Shown here: piece after piece, positions 52,537 through 60,510 of the stretch
Layout: every line of letters starts with the position of its first letter
Position numbering within the stretch: the first letter of the stretch is position 1
Source: Gracilimonas sp965227785
Lineage (GTDB): Bacteria; Bacteroidota; Rhodothermia; Balneolales; Balneolaceae
NCBI RefSeq assembly: GCF_965227785.1
Contig: NZ_OZ245785.1
Coordinates: 434,001 to 498,000 of the forward strand
Direction: 5' to 3'
Length of the DNA: 64,000 bases
Notes under the pieces: model-generated
The model's input: only the letters and a program-made list of their open reading frames with translations
Database searches by the model: none
What the model was told of the DNA's origin: nothing
Translations under genes and position numbers: made by a program

Positions 52537-53709
52537 TTGAGCACCAAGACTGACAAACTGGAGTTCATTAGCGAGTCTTTAGATCAGCGTAAAGCAGAAC
52601 ACCGCTTTAGAGAGTTAGTTAGGATTGATCCTGAACTACAGGCTGCAGAGGTAAATAAAGGAGGGCGAAGGATGCTCAACTTTTGCTCCAATGATTATCT
52701 GGGGCTGGCTACTCATCCAGAGGTAATCAGCAAAAGCCGGGAATACCTGGAAAAGTTCGGTGCTGGTTCAACTTCATCCCGTCTGGTTAGTGGAAATTTC
52801 TCTATACATGAAGAACTAGAGGCGGACTTAGCAAAGACTTTCGGGACCGAAGCTGCCATCCTTTTTAACACCGGCTTCCAGGCCAATGCAACAATTCTGT
52901 CAACATTAGCCGACCGTAATTCTTTTATCCTGGCCGATAGGAACGTTCATAACAGTCTTCTGCAGGGAGCAGTACTCAGCCGTGCTGATCTTCAAAGATA
53001 TCATCATAATGATTACAATCACCTCGAAGAACTTTTAAAGAAGGCACAGCAAGAATCATACAATCGGATTTTGATTGTCTCTGAAACTGTATTCAGTATG
53101 GATGGTGATCGAACCGATGTCGAACATCTGATATTTTTGGCTAAAAAATACGATGCGTTGCTGTTTTCAGATGATGCTCACGCACTTGGAGTACTTGGTG
53201 AAAAGGGTTTGGGGCTCAACTACGGCAAAGTAGGCATTGACATTTCTTTGGGCACTTTTGGCAAAGCATTCGGTTCTTTCGGAGCATTCGTAGCATGTTC
53301 GAAACAAATGAAAGACTACCTGATTAATTTTTGTGCAGGTTTTATTTATACCACCGCTTTACCACCCACTGTAATTGGAGCATTGAGTGCTTCTTTGAAG
53401 TTAATTCCTTCTATGGATAAAGAGCGTACTCATATACTCAATCTGACTCAATATTTTAAAAATGAGATTGAGGAACTTGGATTTGAAACTGGCAGTTCAA
53501 ATTCTCAGATTATTCCTGTAATTGTAGAGGGAGAAGAACAGACGATTGCTCTCTCTGGTGAACTCGAGCGCGATGGAATTTTGGCTACCGCTATACGCCC
53601 ACCAACGGTATCTTCAGGTTCTTCACGGATCAGGATTACGATTACGGCTAAACATAAAAAAGATCAAATAGACCAATTAGTACGTGCATTCAGAAAAGGA
53701 AAATCTTGA
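52537..53709 (+). CDS. bioF: 8-amino-7-oxononanoate synthase
   Basis: A 390-residue PLP enzyme condensing pimeloyl-ACP with alanine, the first ring-precursor step of biotin synthesis. The start is TTG at 52537. NFCSNDYLGLATHPEV near 48-63, GSTSSRLVSG near 78, SDDAHALGVLG near 208 and the PLP-Lys region SLGTFGKAFGSFGAF near 230-244 are typical. Glycine C-acetyltransferase is the close alternative, but the following bioC, bioD and bioA genes settle the role. It overlaps the esterase gene by 26 bases. Confidence 0.94.
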   Translation: MSTKTDKLEFISESLDQRKAEHRFRELVRIDPELQAAEVNKGGRRMLNFCSNDYLGLATHPEVISKSREYLEKFGAGSTSSRLVSGNFSIHEELEADLAKTFGTEAAILFNTGFQANATILSTLADRNSFILADRNVHNSLLQGAVLSRADLQRYHHNDYNHLEELLKKAQQESYNRILIVSETVFSMDGDRTDVEHLIFLAKKYDALLFSDDAHALGVLGEKGLGLNYGKVGIDISLGTFGKAFGSFGAFVACSKQMKDYLINFCAGFIYTTALPPTVIGALSASLKLIPSMDKERTHILNLTQYFKNEIEELGFETGSSNSQIIPVIVEGEEQTIALSGELERDGILATAIRPPTVSSGSSRIRITITAKHKKDQIDQLVRAFRKGKS

Positions 53710-54424
53710 TTTAGAAATCATTTCCTACCATGGGTGGGGCTTTGATTCGTCATTCTGGAAAGACTGGGAAGCGATTCTTCCTCATAACGTACTATTTAAA
53801 ACAGCAGACAGAGGGTACTTTCTGGACGAAAAACACCCTGAATTTTCAGGCATTTCGAAGCACAAAGCTCTTTTTTTACATTCCTATGGTCTGCATTGGT
53901 GCCCTGAGGAACAAATTGAACAGGCAACCTGCATCGTAATCTTTAATGGGTTTCGGGATTTTCATCCAGAGCATAATCCTGAAAGAAAAAAATCACAGAA
54001 AGTACTGGAGAGGATGACCGCCGAATTTGAAAAAAATCCGCGTAAGGTACTTAAAAGCTTTTGGGAAAATGCATTTCATCCCGACAAAAGGAAGCACATC
54101 CCAAGGGGGAAGTTAGATGGTGAGTTGCTTTTAGCAGACCTGAAAAAGCTGAGTACTTCTTCATTTGATTTAATTCACTTTAGGAGAGGTAAACCCATTA
54201 TAAGTCTGGACGGTGGAAGTGATAAGATACTGACTCACAACCAAGGGAAGAAATTTACAGAAATTACAGAGGGTAATGCGGTATATCATTTCATTAAAGA
54301 AGCAGGACACGGATTACCAGTTACACATTATAAAGATTGTTGGTCGTTTATAAACGCAATGATTCCTATTTTCCAACACAATGGAAATTACAGAAGAAAA
54401 AGACATCAGCAGAGTAGCCCGTAA
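53684..54424 (+). CDS. BioH-like alpha/beta-hydrolase, probable pimeloyl-ACP methyl ester esterase
   Basis: A 246-residue alpha/beta-hydrolase with GTG start, overlapping bioF by 26 and bioC by 44 bases. The oxyanion region is SYHGWGFDSSFW, resembling BioH. The nucleophile elbow is LHSYGLHW, giving Ser67 in a degenerate H-S-x-G context instead of GWSLGG; Asp180 (GGSDKIL) and His209 (EAGHGLP) complete a plausible triad. In biotin synthesis a methylated pimeloyl-ACP is released by BioH, BioG, BioJ, BioK or BioV in different bacteria, and here this is the only candidate between bioF and bioC. I cannot assign it to one of those named families, so the symbol is left blank. Confidence 0.75.
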   Translation: MHSEKENLDLEIISYHGWGFDSSFWKDWEAILPHNVLFKTADRGYFLDEKHPEFSGISKHKALFLHSYGLHWCPEEQIEQATCIVIFNGFRDFHPEHNPERKKSQKVLERMTAEFEKNPRKVLKSFWENAFHPDKRKHIPRGKLDGELLLADLKKLSTSSFDLIHFRRGKPIISLDGGSDKILTHNQGKKFTEITEGNAVYHFIKEAGHGLPVTHYKDCWSFINAMIPIFQHNGNYRRKRHQQSSP

Positions 54425-55184
54425 TTTCGGCAATGCTGCTGAAAGCTATCATCAGGAAGCAGAAATTCAGAAAAAGGTAGCCGATGGACTTATTTCATCA
54501 CTGTTACCCTGGCGTGAGCTTTTACCGCCTGGACCTATTCTTGAAGTGGGCTGTGGTACCGGATTTTTAACTCACAGGCTTGTCGAACACTTTCCGGAAA
54601 AGGAATTTGTGATTACAGATGCTTCTCCCGAAATGCTACAATTTTGCAAAACGGAACTTGACAAATCAGGGCTTTTAACGGATAAGCATCAATTTCAGGT
54701 TCTGGATGCCAATGAGTTTATTAATACTGAGGAAGAGTACTCGATGGTAATCAGTAATTTTGCTCCTCAGTGGTTTAAAGATACCTCGTTAGTATTGGAG
54801 AGTCTGTCTGAATCCATTAAACCGGGTGGATTGCTACTTTGTTCTTTCCCGGGTAATCACACTTTTGAACAATGGTATGAGTACTGCCTGGAGTTAGGGC
54901 TCCCGTATACCGCTAACCCATTACCGGATGTCGAAGAAGTGGTTGTAAAGCTATCGATGGGGCCTATGCAAATTGATTATTATGAAGACGACCTTTTCCA
55001 GGAGTTTGATGCGTCTATTAATTTTTTTCGTCATTTAAAGCGAATTGGTGCAGCTGAAAATGTTAAAGGAAATTCTCTTACAACTAAACAATTCAGGCTA
55101 CTGTTAAATCACTGGGATCAAAAAACCAGTGGTAAGATTAAGTGGCATGTAGTTTATCTTGCAGCTAAAAAAGACTACAAGTAA
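54381..55184 (+). CDS. bioC: Malonyl-ACP O-methyltransferase
   Basis: A 267-residue SAM-dependent methyltransferase. It masks the malonyl-ACP carboxyl so that fatty-acid enzymes can extend it to pimeloyl-ACP methyl ester. The N-terminal RVARNFGNAAESYHQEAEIQK in part (RNFGNAAESYHQEA near 15-28) is the BioC opening. The SAM loop is ILEVGCGTGFLTHRL near 54, and NFAPQWFKDTSLVLESL near 122 is typical of the family. It overlaps the BioH-like gene by 44 bases and precedes bioD by three. Confidence 0.92.
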   Translation: MEITEEKDISRVARNFGNAAESYHQEAEIQKKVADGLISSLLPWRELLPPGPILEVGCGTGFLTHRLVEHFPEKEFVITDASPEMLQFCKTELDKSGLLTDKHQFQVLDANEFINTEEEYSMVISNFAPQWFKDTSLVLESLSESIKPGGLLLCSFPGNHTFEQWYEYCLELGLPYTANPLPDVEEVVVKLSMGPMQIDYYEDDLFQEFDASINFFRHLKRIGAAENVKGNSLTTKQFRLLLNHWDQKTSGKIKWHVVYLAAKKDYK

Positions 55185-55187
55185 ATA

Positions 55188-55805
55188 ATGAGCATAGATT
55201 TTCCCGAAAAACTTTTCGTAACAGGAACCGACACCGGCATTGGTAAAACATTGGTATCTGCGATGTTAATGAGTGGTATGGATGCTTCCTATTGGAAACC
55301 CATACAAGCTGGTTTGGATGAAGAGACCGATACCGAATTTGTTAAACGCGTATCAAAAGTTTCCGATAACCGCATTATCCCTGAGCGATATAGATTGCAA
55401 ACCCCGATGTCTCCTCATGGAGCAGCCGATATCGATGAAGTTGCGGTTTCGCTGGGCGATTTCTCTATACCGGAATTCCGGACCAATCATTTAATTGTAG
55501 AGGGTGCCGGTGGTTTATGGGTTCCTGTTAACTGGCAGGAAACCATACTGGACCTGATCCTTCATTTAGACCTTCCCGTACTACTTGTGGCCAGAAGCGA
55601 GCTGGGCACGTTAAACCATACATTACTCTCTCTTGAAGCTCTCAGAAACCGAAATATTGATGTATTTGGGGTAATACTAAATGGCCCCCATCATCAAAGC
55701 AATAAGGAAACAATCGAACATTTTGGAAGGCTGCCTGTTTGGGAAGTAGAACCAATTGAAGAAATAAACCAAAAGTCTCTGTTCAAGGCTTTCACTAATC
55801 TTTAA
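55188..55805 (+). CDS. bioD: ATP-dependent dethiobiotin synthetase
   Basis: A 205-residue enzyme closing the ureido ring of dethiobiotin with CO2 and ATP. The P-loop is FVTGTDTGIGKTLVSA near residues 9-24, YWKPIQAG near 36 binds substrate, VEGAGGLWVPVN near 104 is the second nucleotide motif, and LLVARSELGTLNH near 132 follows. Length is usual. A perfect 18-base inverted repeat lies directly after its stop codon and before bioA. Confidence 0.95.
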   Translation: MSIDFPEKLFVTGTDTGIGKTLVSAMLMSGMDASYWKPIQAGLDEETDTEFVKRVSKVSDNRIIPERYRLQTPMSPHGAADIDEVAVSLGDFSIPEFRTNHLIVEGAGGLWVPVNWQETILDLILHLDLPVLLVARSELGTLNHTLLSLEALRNRNIDVFGVILNGPHHQSNKETIEHFGRLPVWEVEPIEEINQKSLFKAFTNL

Positions 55806-55808
55806 TGA

Positions 55809-55850
55809 TAAATGTTAAATATTGAATTAGGCTTCAATATTTAACATTTA
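55809..55850. repeat. Perfect 18-base inverted repeat between bioD and bioA
   Basis: TAAATGTTAAATATTGAA (55809-55826) and its exact reverse complement (55833-55850) surround TTAGGC. A further AT-rich partial copy follows up to the bioA ATG. The stem is AT-only except for two G-C pairs near each end, with no T tract, so it is probably not a terminator. It fills the 61-base joint between two genes of one pathway and could be an mRNA-processing or stabilising hairpin, or a dispersed repeat. Confidence 0.75.
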
Positions 55851-55866
55851 AAATTCAACATTTGAA

Positions 55867-57135
55867 ATGCACAAAAATCTCTGGCATCCATTCACCATTT
55901 TAAAAGACGCTCCAGACCCAATCAAAGTTAATAGTGGAAAAGGATCCTGGCTAACCTTAGAAGACGGAACAGAAGTTTTAGATGCTATTTCGAGTTGGTG
56001 GGTTAATATTCACGGGCATAGCCATCCTGAAGTAGCTGATGCTATTTATGAACAAGCAAAAACATTAGAACATGTTATTTTTGCCGGTTTCACACACGAC
56101 CCTGCTGAACAACTTGCCGAGATGTTGGTCGAAAAACTACCTAAGAATTTAAACCGTGTATTCTATTCCGATAATGGTTCCACTGCAGTTGAAGTAGGAA
56201 TGAAGATGGCCTATCAGTTTTGGAAGAATAAAGGCGAAGACCGTACGACCTTTATCTGTTTTGAGGGAGCCTATCACGGAGATACGTTTGGGGCTATGTC
56301 TGCCGGAGAACGTTCTGTATTTACCGATGTATTCAAGGATTTGTTGTTTGATGTGGATGTGCTGCCATTTCCGGAAACATGGATTGGTGATAAAGAACGG
56401 GGTCAAAAGGAAGACGAAGTTATTGATAAACTGGAAGATCTTTTGAGTTCAAATCCTGACAAATATGCCGGTATTTTGATGGAGCCTCTGGTGCAGGGGG
56501 CGGGTGGAATGCGAATGTGTAGTGCAGAGTTTATGCAGAAACTGCATTGGGTAAACCGGCAGTTTGGGGTACTGCTCATTCTTGATGAAGTGATGACAGG
56601 ATTTGGCCGAACCGGAGATTATTTTGCTTGTCAAAGGGCACAGGTAGAACCGGATATCATTTGTCTGTCGAAAGGGATCACCGGTGGGTTTATGCCCCTG
56701 GCGGCAACAGTATGTTCTGATGAAATCTTTCAAACCTTTAACTCAACGGACCCGATGAAAACGTTTTGGCATGGGCACAGTTACACGGCCAATCCATTAG
56801 GGTGTGCTGCGGGGGTGGCTTCGATGAAGGTGTTAGAGCGGGAAGAAGCTTTTAAAAAGTTTGAAAACATTCATTACTCAGAAATAGAAAAGCTCAAATC
56901 ACATCCAAAACTCGAGCATTTCAGGATTACAGGAACCATAGCTGCCATGGATATTAAAAATGAGGAGGAGGGTGGTTACCTGAATTCAGTAGCTAAGGAT
57001 ATAAAGAAAAAAAGTGTGGATTGTGGGGTACTGCTGCGTCCTCTTGGAAATGTTCTTTACATGATGCCACCGTATTGCACAACAGAGGAAGAGCTAAGAA
57101 AAATATACCAAACCATCTCAGATATTGTCGAATGA
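55867..57135 (+). CDS. bioA: Adenosylmethionine--8-amino-7-oxononanoate aminotransferase
   Basis: A 422-residue class III PLP aminotransferase giving 7,8-diaminononanoate, with SAM as amino donor. The N-terminal NLWHPFT is the BioA signature and SSWWVNIHGHSHPE near 39-52 carries the substrate Trp pair. YSDNGSTAVEVGMKM near 99 and LILDEVMTGFGRTG near 237 are typical, and the PLP Lys is in CLSKGITGGFMPLAAT near 268. The C-terminal LLRPLGNVLYMMPPYC also matches. It is the last gene of the forward run and converges on tadA. No bioB is present in the window. Confidence 0.95.
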   Translation: MHKNLWHPFTILKDAPDPIKVNSGKGSWLTLEDGTEVLDAISSWWVNIHGHSHPEVADAIYEQAKTLEHVIFAGFTHDPAEQLAEMLVEKLPKNLNRVFYSDNGSTAVEVGMKMAYQFWKNKGEDRTTFICFEGAYHGDTFGAMSAGERSVFTDVFKDLLFDVDVLPFPETWIGDKERGQKEDEVIDKLEDLLSSNPDKYAGILMEPLVQGAGGMRMCSAEFMQKLHWVNRQFGVLLILDEVMTGFGRTGDYFACQRAQVEPDIICLSKGITGGFMPLAATVCSDEIFQTFNSTDPMKTFWHGHSYTANPLGCAAGVASMKVLEREEAFKKFENIHYSEIEKLKSHPKLEHFRITGTIAAMDIKNEEEGGYLNSVAKDIKKKSVDCGVLLRPLGNVLYMMPPYCTTEEELRKIYQTISDIVE

Positions 57136-57252
57136 AGTTTAGCTGTTAAGTAAAAATAGGATAGTAAATTCAATTTCAATCCGGGAATTTGCTGATTCAG
57201 AAGTGGTTGGATTAAAAAAATCATAAATGCATAAATAAATTATGATTTAACC
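57136..57252. other. Convergent intergenic region with an AT-rich hairpin
   Basis: After bioA there is no recognisable gene to 57252. AATCATAA (57219-57226) and TTATGATT (57240-57247) form an 8-base AT-only stem with flanking T- and A-rich sequence. It could act as a weak bidirectional terminator for bioA and for transcripts coming from tadA, but the stem lacks G-C pairs. Confidence 0.3.
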
Positions 57253-57531
57253 TTACGATTCTTTAAAATCTACCCGAGTACAGGGTTTGGGTTTTTGGGG
57301 GTACTCTTTTTCTTCTTGCCGAAGTAACGTGCAGCCTGTATTTATTTCAGCCAACCTTTTGAAATCGCATGTTTTACTATCCAAATCAGTTCCTACCCAG
57401 ATAGCAAAATCACAATTGACATATCAGCGCCTTCCGGTCCATATACTTCGATGGAATTACCCATATAATAAATAAAAGGTGATACATCTGAATCACCATC
57501 CAGACTAAAGAAACAAGATACAGGAACCTTA
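57253..57531 (-). pseudogene. Possible frameshifted small gene downstream of tadA
   Basis: On the minus strand, directly after tadA, one frame reads protein-like sequence (SLDGDSDVSPFIYYMGN, then EVYGPEGADMS) to a stop at 57393-57395. A second frame, offset by one missing base near ADMS, continues as DFAIWVGTDLDSKTCDFKR, LAEINTGCTLLRQ and KPKPCTRVDFKES to a TAA at 57253-57255. Joined, they would give a protein of about 90 residues. Both pieces have natural-looking composition, and the frame change falls between them, which suggests a decayed gene or a sequence error. No family is recognised and no good start codon is evident. Confidence 0.3.
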
Positions 57532-58008
57532 TTAGTTACGACGATCTTTAAAAAAGGCTTTCATTAAATGCTCGCATTCAGCTTCCATCACACCCTGAAT
57601 TACTTCAACCTGATGATTGAGTTTTTTATTGGAAGATATGTTGAACACGCTTCCGCATCCTCCCGCATTGGCATCCGCCGCCCCGAAAACAACCCCCCCA
57701 AGCTTACTCCAAACAGCAGCTCCTGAACACATAGGACAGGGCTCCAGAGTAACGTATAGGGTACATTCACTCAGGTATTTCTCATCCATAGATTCGCAGG
57801 CTGCCGAAATTGCAATCATTTCGGCATGAGCCGTAGGATCGTTCAGCCGCTGAACCTGATTGTATCCTTTACCTATAATTTGTTCGTTCCGAACAATGAC
57901 AGCACCAACCGGTACTTCGCCTTCATCAAAAGCCTGCTCGGCCAGCATAAACGCACGTGCCATAAATCGGTGATGTTTCTGCCAAACCTGTCCTTCCGTT
58001 TCACTCAT
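57532..58008 (-). CDS. tadA: tRNA-specific adenosine deaminase
   Basis: A 158-residue zinc deaminase that converts A34 to inosine in tRNA-Arg(ACG). The zinc and catalytic residues are in DPTAHAEMIAI near residues 57-67 (HAE) and LEPCPMCSGAA near 88-98 (PCxxC). The opening FMARAFMLAEQAFDEGEVPVGAVIV (in part: GEVPVGAVIV) and ECEHLMKAFFKDRR at the C-terminus also match TadA. It lies divergently from apt with 58 bases between them. Confidence 0.94.
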   Translation of the reverse strand: MSETEGQVWQKHHRFMARAFMLAEQAFDEGEVPVGAVIVRNEQIIGKGYNQVQRLNDPTAHAEMIAISAACESMDEKYLSECTLYVTLEPCPMCSGAAVWSKLGGVVFGAADANAGGCGSVFNISSNKKLNHQVEVIQGVMEAECEHLMKAFFKDRRN

Positions 58009-58066
58009 AATACTTGATTGCTATCCTTCTAATTAACTACCTTGGCGCGAACTTAATCCTATTTGA

Positions 58067-58609
58067 ATGAAAAAAGTAGAGCAAAGCATAAAAGATTTTA
58101 TTTCCGAAACCATCCGAACTATTCCTGATTTTCCTAAAGAAGGGATCCAGTTTAAGGACATTACCACACTGCTACAGGACAAGAGGGCGCTGGAACTTAC
58201 TTCCTATATGCTTGCTCAGCCATTTAGGAATAAATCTGTGGATTACGTTGTGGGATTGGAATCCCGTGGGTTTCTGTTCGGAACTAATCTTGCTCAGGAT
58301 CTGAACGCCGGCTTTATACCCGTGCGCAAACCCGGAAAACTTCCCTCAAAAACACTCTCTGAATCCTATGCGCTTGAATACGGAGAAGACAGCGTCGAAA
58401 TTCATGAGGATGCTATTTTTGAAGGCGCTAAAGTGATCATTCATGATGATCTAATTGCTACAGGAGGGACAGCCTCAGCTGCTTCTAAATTGGTTGAACG
58501 GCTTGGAGGGTACATCGTTGGTTATTCTTTTATTATCGAGCTTTCTTTTCTGAATGGACGGGATCAACTTACTCCGGATGTGCCGGTAGAAACTATTCTT
58601 ATCGAGTAG
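58067..58609 (+). CDS. apt: Adenine phosphoribosyltransferase
   Basis: A 180-residue purine salvage enzyme making AMP from adenine and PRPP. DFPKEGIQFKDITTLLQD near residues 22-39, GLESRGFLFGTNLA near 64, PVRKPGKLPS near 85 and the PRPP loop VIIHDDLIATGGTASAA near 122-138 are diagnostic. Length matches the family. It is followed 66 bases later by an unknown lipoprotein gene on the same strand. Confidence 0.96.
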   Translation: MKKVEQSIKDFISETIRTIPDFPKEGIQFKDITTLLQDKRALELTSYMLAQPFRNKSVDYVVGLESRGFLFGTNLAQDLNAGFIPVRKPGKLPSKTLSESYALEYGEDSVEIHEDAIFEGAKVIIHDDLIATGGTASAASKLVERLGGYIVGYSFIIELSFLNGRDQLTPDVPVETILIE

Positions 58610-58675
58610 CCGGAACAATATTCGATTTCGTGACTACAATTACCTGAACAACTAATAGTAATTGAGGACACGAAA

Positions 58676-59164
58676 ATGAGACCCCATAAACTTATTCCGA
58701 TTATTTTGTTGGCTTCAATCGTGATGTTAGGCACAGCCTGCAAGACGTTTGTGGTCAAAAATGTGAATTACTCCCACCAAATTGAATCCGTACTGACTCC
58801 GGATGAAGACGGAACGGTAACAGACGTCCGCCATGGGATTACCTTTAATGTAGCTCCATTTCATAAAAAAGAGTTTGGAGAGAATGATAGCACCCATCAA
58901 ATAAAAGAAGTCCGGCTTATCAGAAATGCTAAAGGCTTTTACTTCATCACAGCTAATCAATTTAAGAATGTTTATGTGATGGAACCGGGAAGCGGATCCC
59001 TTAAGCTGAAAAAGAAAATCAAGGTTTCAGAGGAAGGAATATCTGAACCGGCTTTCAACATGAGAGATGGAGTTGTTCAATTGGTGAAGGTTGAAACCAA
59101 TGAAATAGTGAGTTTGAACGAAAATGGCATTAAAAAGAACGATAAAGAGGAGGAACAATCATGA
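58676..59164 (+). CDS. Uncharacterised lipoprotein
   Basis: A 162-residue predicted lipoprotein. The N-terminal hydrophobic stretch ends in GTAC (lipid Cys at residue 22) followed by KTFVVKNVNYSH. The mature part is beta-rich, with VRHGITFNVAPF, EVRLIRNAKGFYFITA and FKNVYVMEPGSGSLKLKKK, and the final residues are charged. I do not recognise a family. Its stop overlaps the ATG of the coiled-coil gene by four bases, so the two proteins probably act together at the inner face of the envelope. Confidence 0.75.
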   Translation: MRPHKLIPIILLASIVMLGTACKTFVVKNVNYSHQIESVLTPDEDGTVTDVRHGITFNVAPFHKKEFGENDSTHQIKEVRLIRNAKGFYFITANQFKNVYVMEPGSGSLKLKKKIKVSEEGISEPAFNMRDGVVQLVKVETNEIVSLNENGIKKNDKEEEQS

Positions 59165-60387
59165 GACGGTTTTATACAGCTACTTTGGTATTGATTGCGC
59201 TTGCTGTGGGAAGTGTTTCCATATCAGCACAGACATCAGATTACCGGGTTAAAAAGAATTTTGAAGAACGATACGCAGAACTCAAATCTTCAATTAGTGA
59301 GGCAATGACTGTTCAGGAAATTGACAGTTTACGTATCGAAATTGAAGATTTCGAATACTACAATGAGGACCATGACAAGCTCCTTGACAATGCTCTGTAT
59401 CCTGAAACATTTGAGAGCAGCATCGAAGAGTTAAAGCAAAGAGCCAGAGCTGCAGAACACAAGCTTTTGATTATTGAGAATCAAAATGAGAAGCTTACTC
59501 AACTTTCAAACGAGCTATCTACCTACAAATCTGAGATCGCGAACTTAAATGATCGAACTGATTCACTCAGAAATGCAATATTAGCTTCTGAAGAAAGCGA
59601 AAGTGACCTATCTAATCTGGTTGAACGTTATCGAAAGAGTATGGAAGAGAGGGATGAATTCGTACTCAATATGATTGATTCACTGTTTATCACTTACAAA
59701 GACATGCAAGGTAAAGCACTGGCTGAATTCACCGAAGAAAACGGTCCGAGAGCTTTACAGGAAGAAGATAATCCACTTCATGTTATTGAATCTGTAATAG
59801 AAGAGAACATTCAGATTCTGAAAGCTGATAATGGCACACTGCAAACCGAAGACTACTTGAGAATGTATGTGGTGCAGAATCGTTTTTCAGAAGTATGGAA
59901 CCAAATTGGTGATGACTTAACCCGGATATATGCCGGTAACAAATCTGCCGAATGGGAAAATAACATAGAGGATAAGCTGGGTGATTGGAAAGCCAGCGCT
60001 TCCAGGAACATGTGGGCCTCCATGGATAATTATCTGGAAAGTAATAATGTAGATCTTGGTGCCTTTGACAGCAATGAAAGCTTTTATAAGTCTATTGAGC
60101 AATTCGTAAGCAAAGCCACCGATGCCAGTCGTGAAAAAGTGATAACAGATGAAAACTATGCAGACTTCCAGGCTTTCTATGATTTCTGGAATGGTAAAAT
60201 CAAGAAAGACTGGGGCAAATTTGTTCAGGAAGGTGAAGTACTCACTATGAATCAGATTTCAACCATTGATACTGAGATTATGACCTGGAGAGATGAAGCC
60301 AAGCCTAAGTCGTTTCTCATTCCAATTCTGTTTGGATTGAGCCTGTTGACCATCGTAGGTCTCATCATTGTATTAGCAAGAAAGTAA
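59161..60387 (+). CDS. Uncharacterised exported coiled-coil protein with C-terminal membrane anchor
   Basis: A 408-residue protein with an N-terminal signal peptide (cleavage near SISAQ, about residue 23), a long helical middle with heptad-like stretches (about 90-180: ELKQRARAAEHKLLIIENQ, LSNELSTYKSEIANLNDR), a more globular part to about 370, and one C-terminal membrane helix (IPILFGLSLLTIVGLIIVLARK in part) with a short basic tail inside. Most of the chain would therefore be periplasmic and tethered. It is translationally coupled to the lipoprotein upstream and followed by a strong terminator. No family recognised. Confidence 0.72.
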   Translation: MRRFYTATLVLIALAVGSVSISAQTSDYRVKKNFEERYAELKSSISEAMTVQEIDSLRIEIEDFEYYNEDHDKLLDNALYPETFESSIEELKQRARAAEHKLLIIENQNEKLTQLSNELSTYKSEIANLNDRTDSLRNAILASEESESDLSNLVERYRKSMEERDEFVLNMIDSLFITYKDMQGKALAEFTEENGPRALQEEDNPLHVIESVIEENIQILKADNGTLQTEDYLRMYVVQNRFSEVWNQIGDDLTRIYAGNKSAEWENNIEDKLGDWKASASRNMWASMDNYLESNNVDLGAFDSNESFYKSIEQFVSKATDASREKVITDENYADFQAFYDFWNGKIKKDWGKFVQEGEVLTMNQISTIDTEIMTWRDEAKPKSFLIPILFGLSLLTIVGLIIVLARK

Positions 60388-60410
60388 TACCCCAAATATT
60401 ACTAACTGTC

Positions 60411-60442
60411 AAAAAAGGTCGGCCGGGAGGTCGGCCTTTTTT
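60411..60442 (+). terminator. Rho-independent terminator after the coiled-coil gene
   Basis: AAAAAAGGTCGGCC and GGTCGGCCTTTTTT pair over 14 positions with two G-T pairs around GGGA, 24 bases after the stop codon. It closes the lipoprotein/coiled-coil unit (and possibly apt). Confidence 0.93.
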
Positions 60443-60510
60443 ATGTTTGACAGAAACATAATTGGAAAGACTTCCGTAGGTTAGCGCATCTTTTAACCTT
60501 TCTGAACCCT

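Noticed and set aside
52537..57135. Missing bioB as evidence of a broken biotin pathway
   Set aside because: bioB is often encoded apart from bioFCDA, so its absence from this window says nothing about the pathway.
57287..57475. Forward frame of 62 codons after bioA
   Set aside because: Composition does not resemble a protein and it lies opposite the possible minus-strand remnant. No ribosome site is visible.
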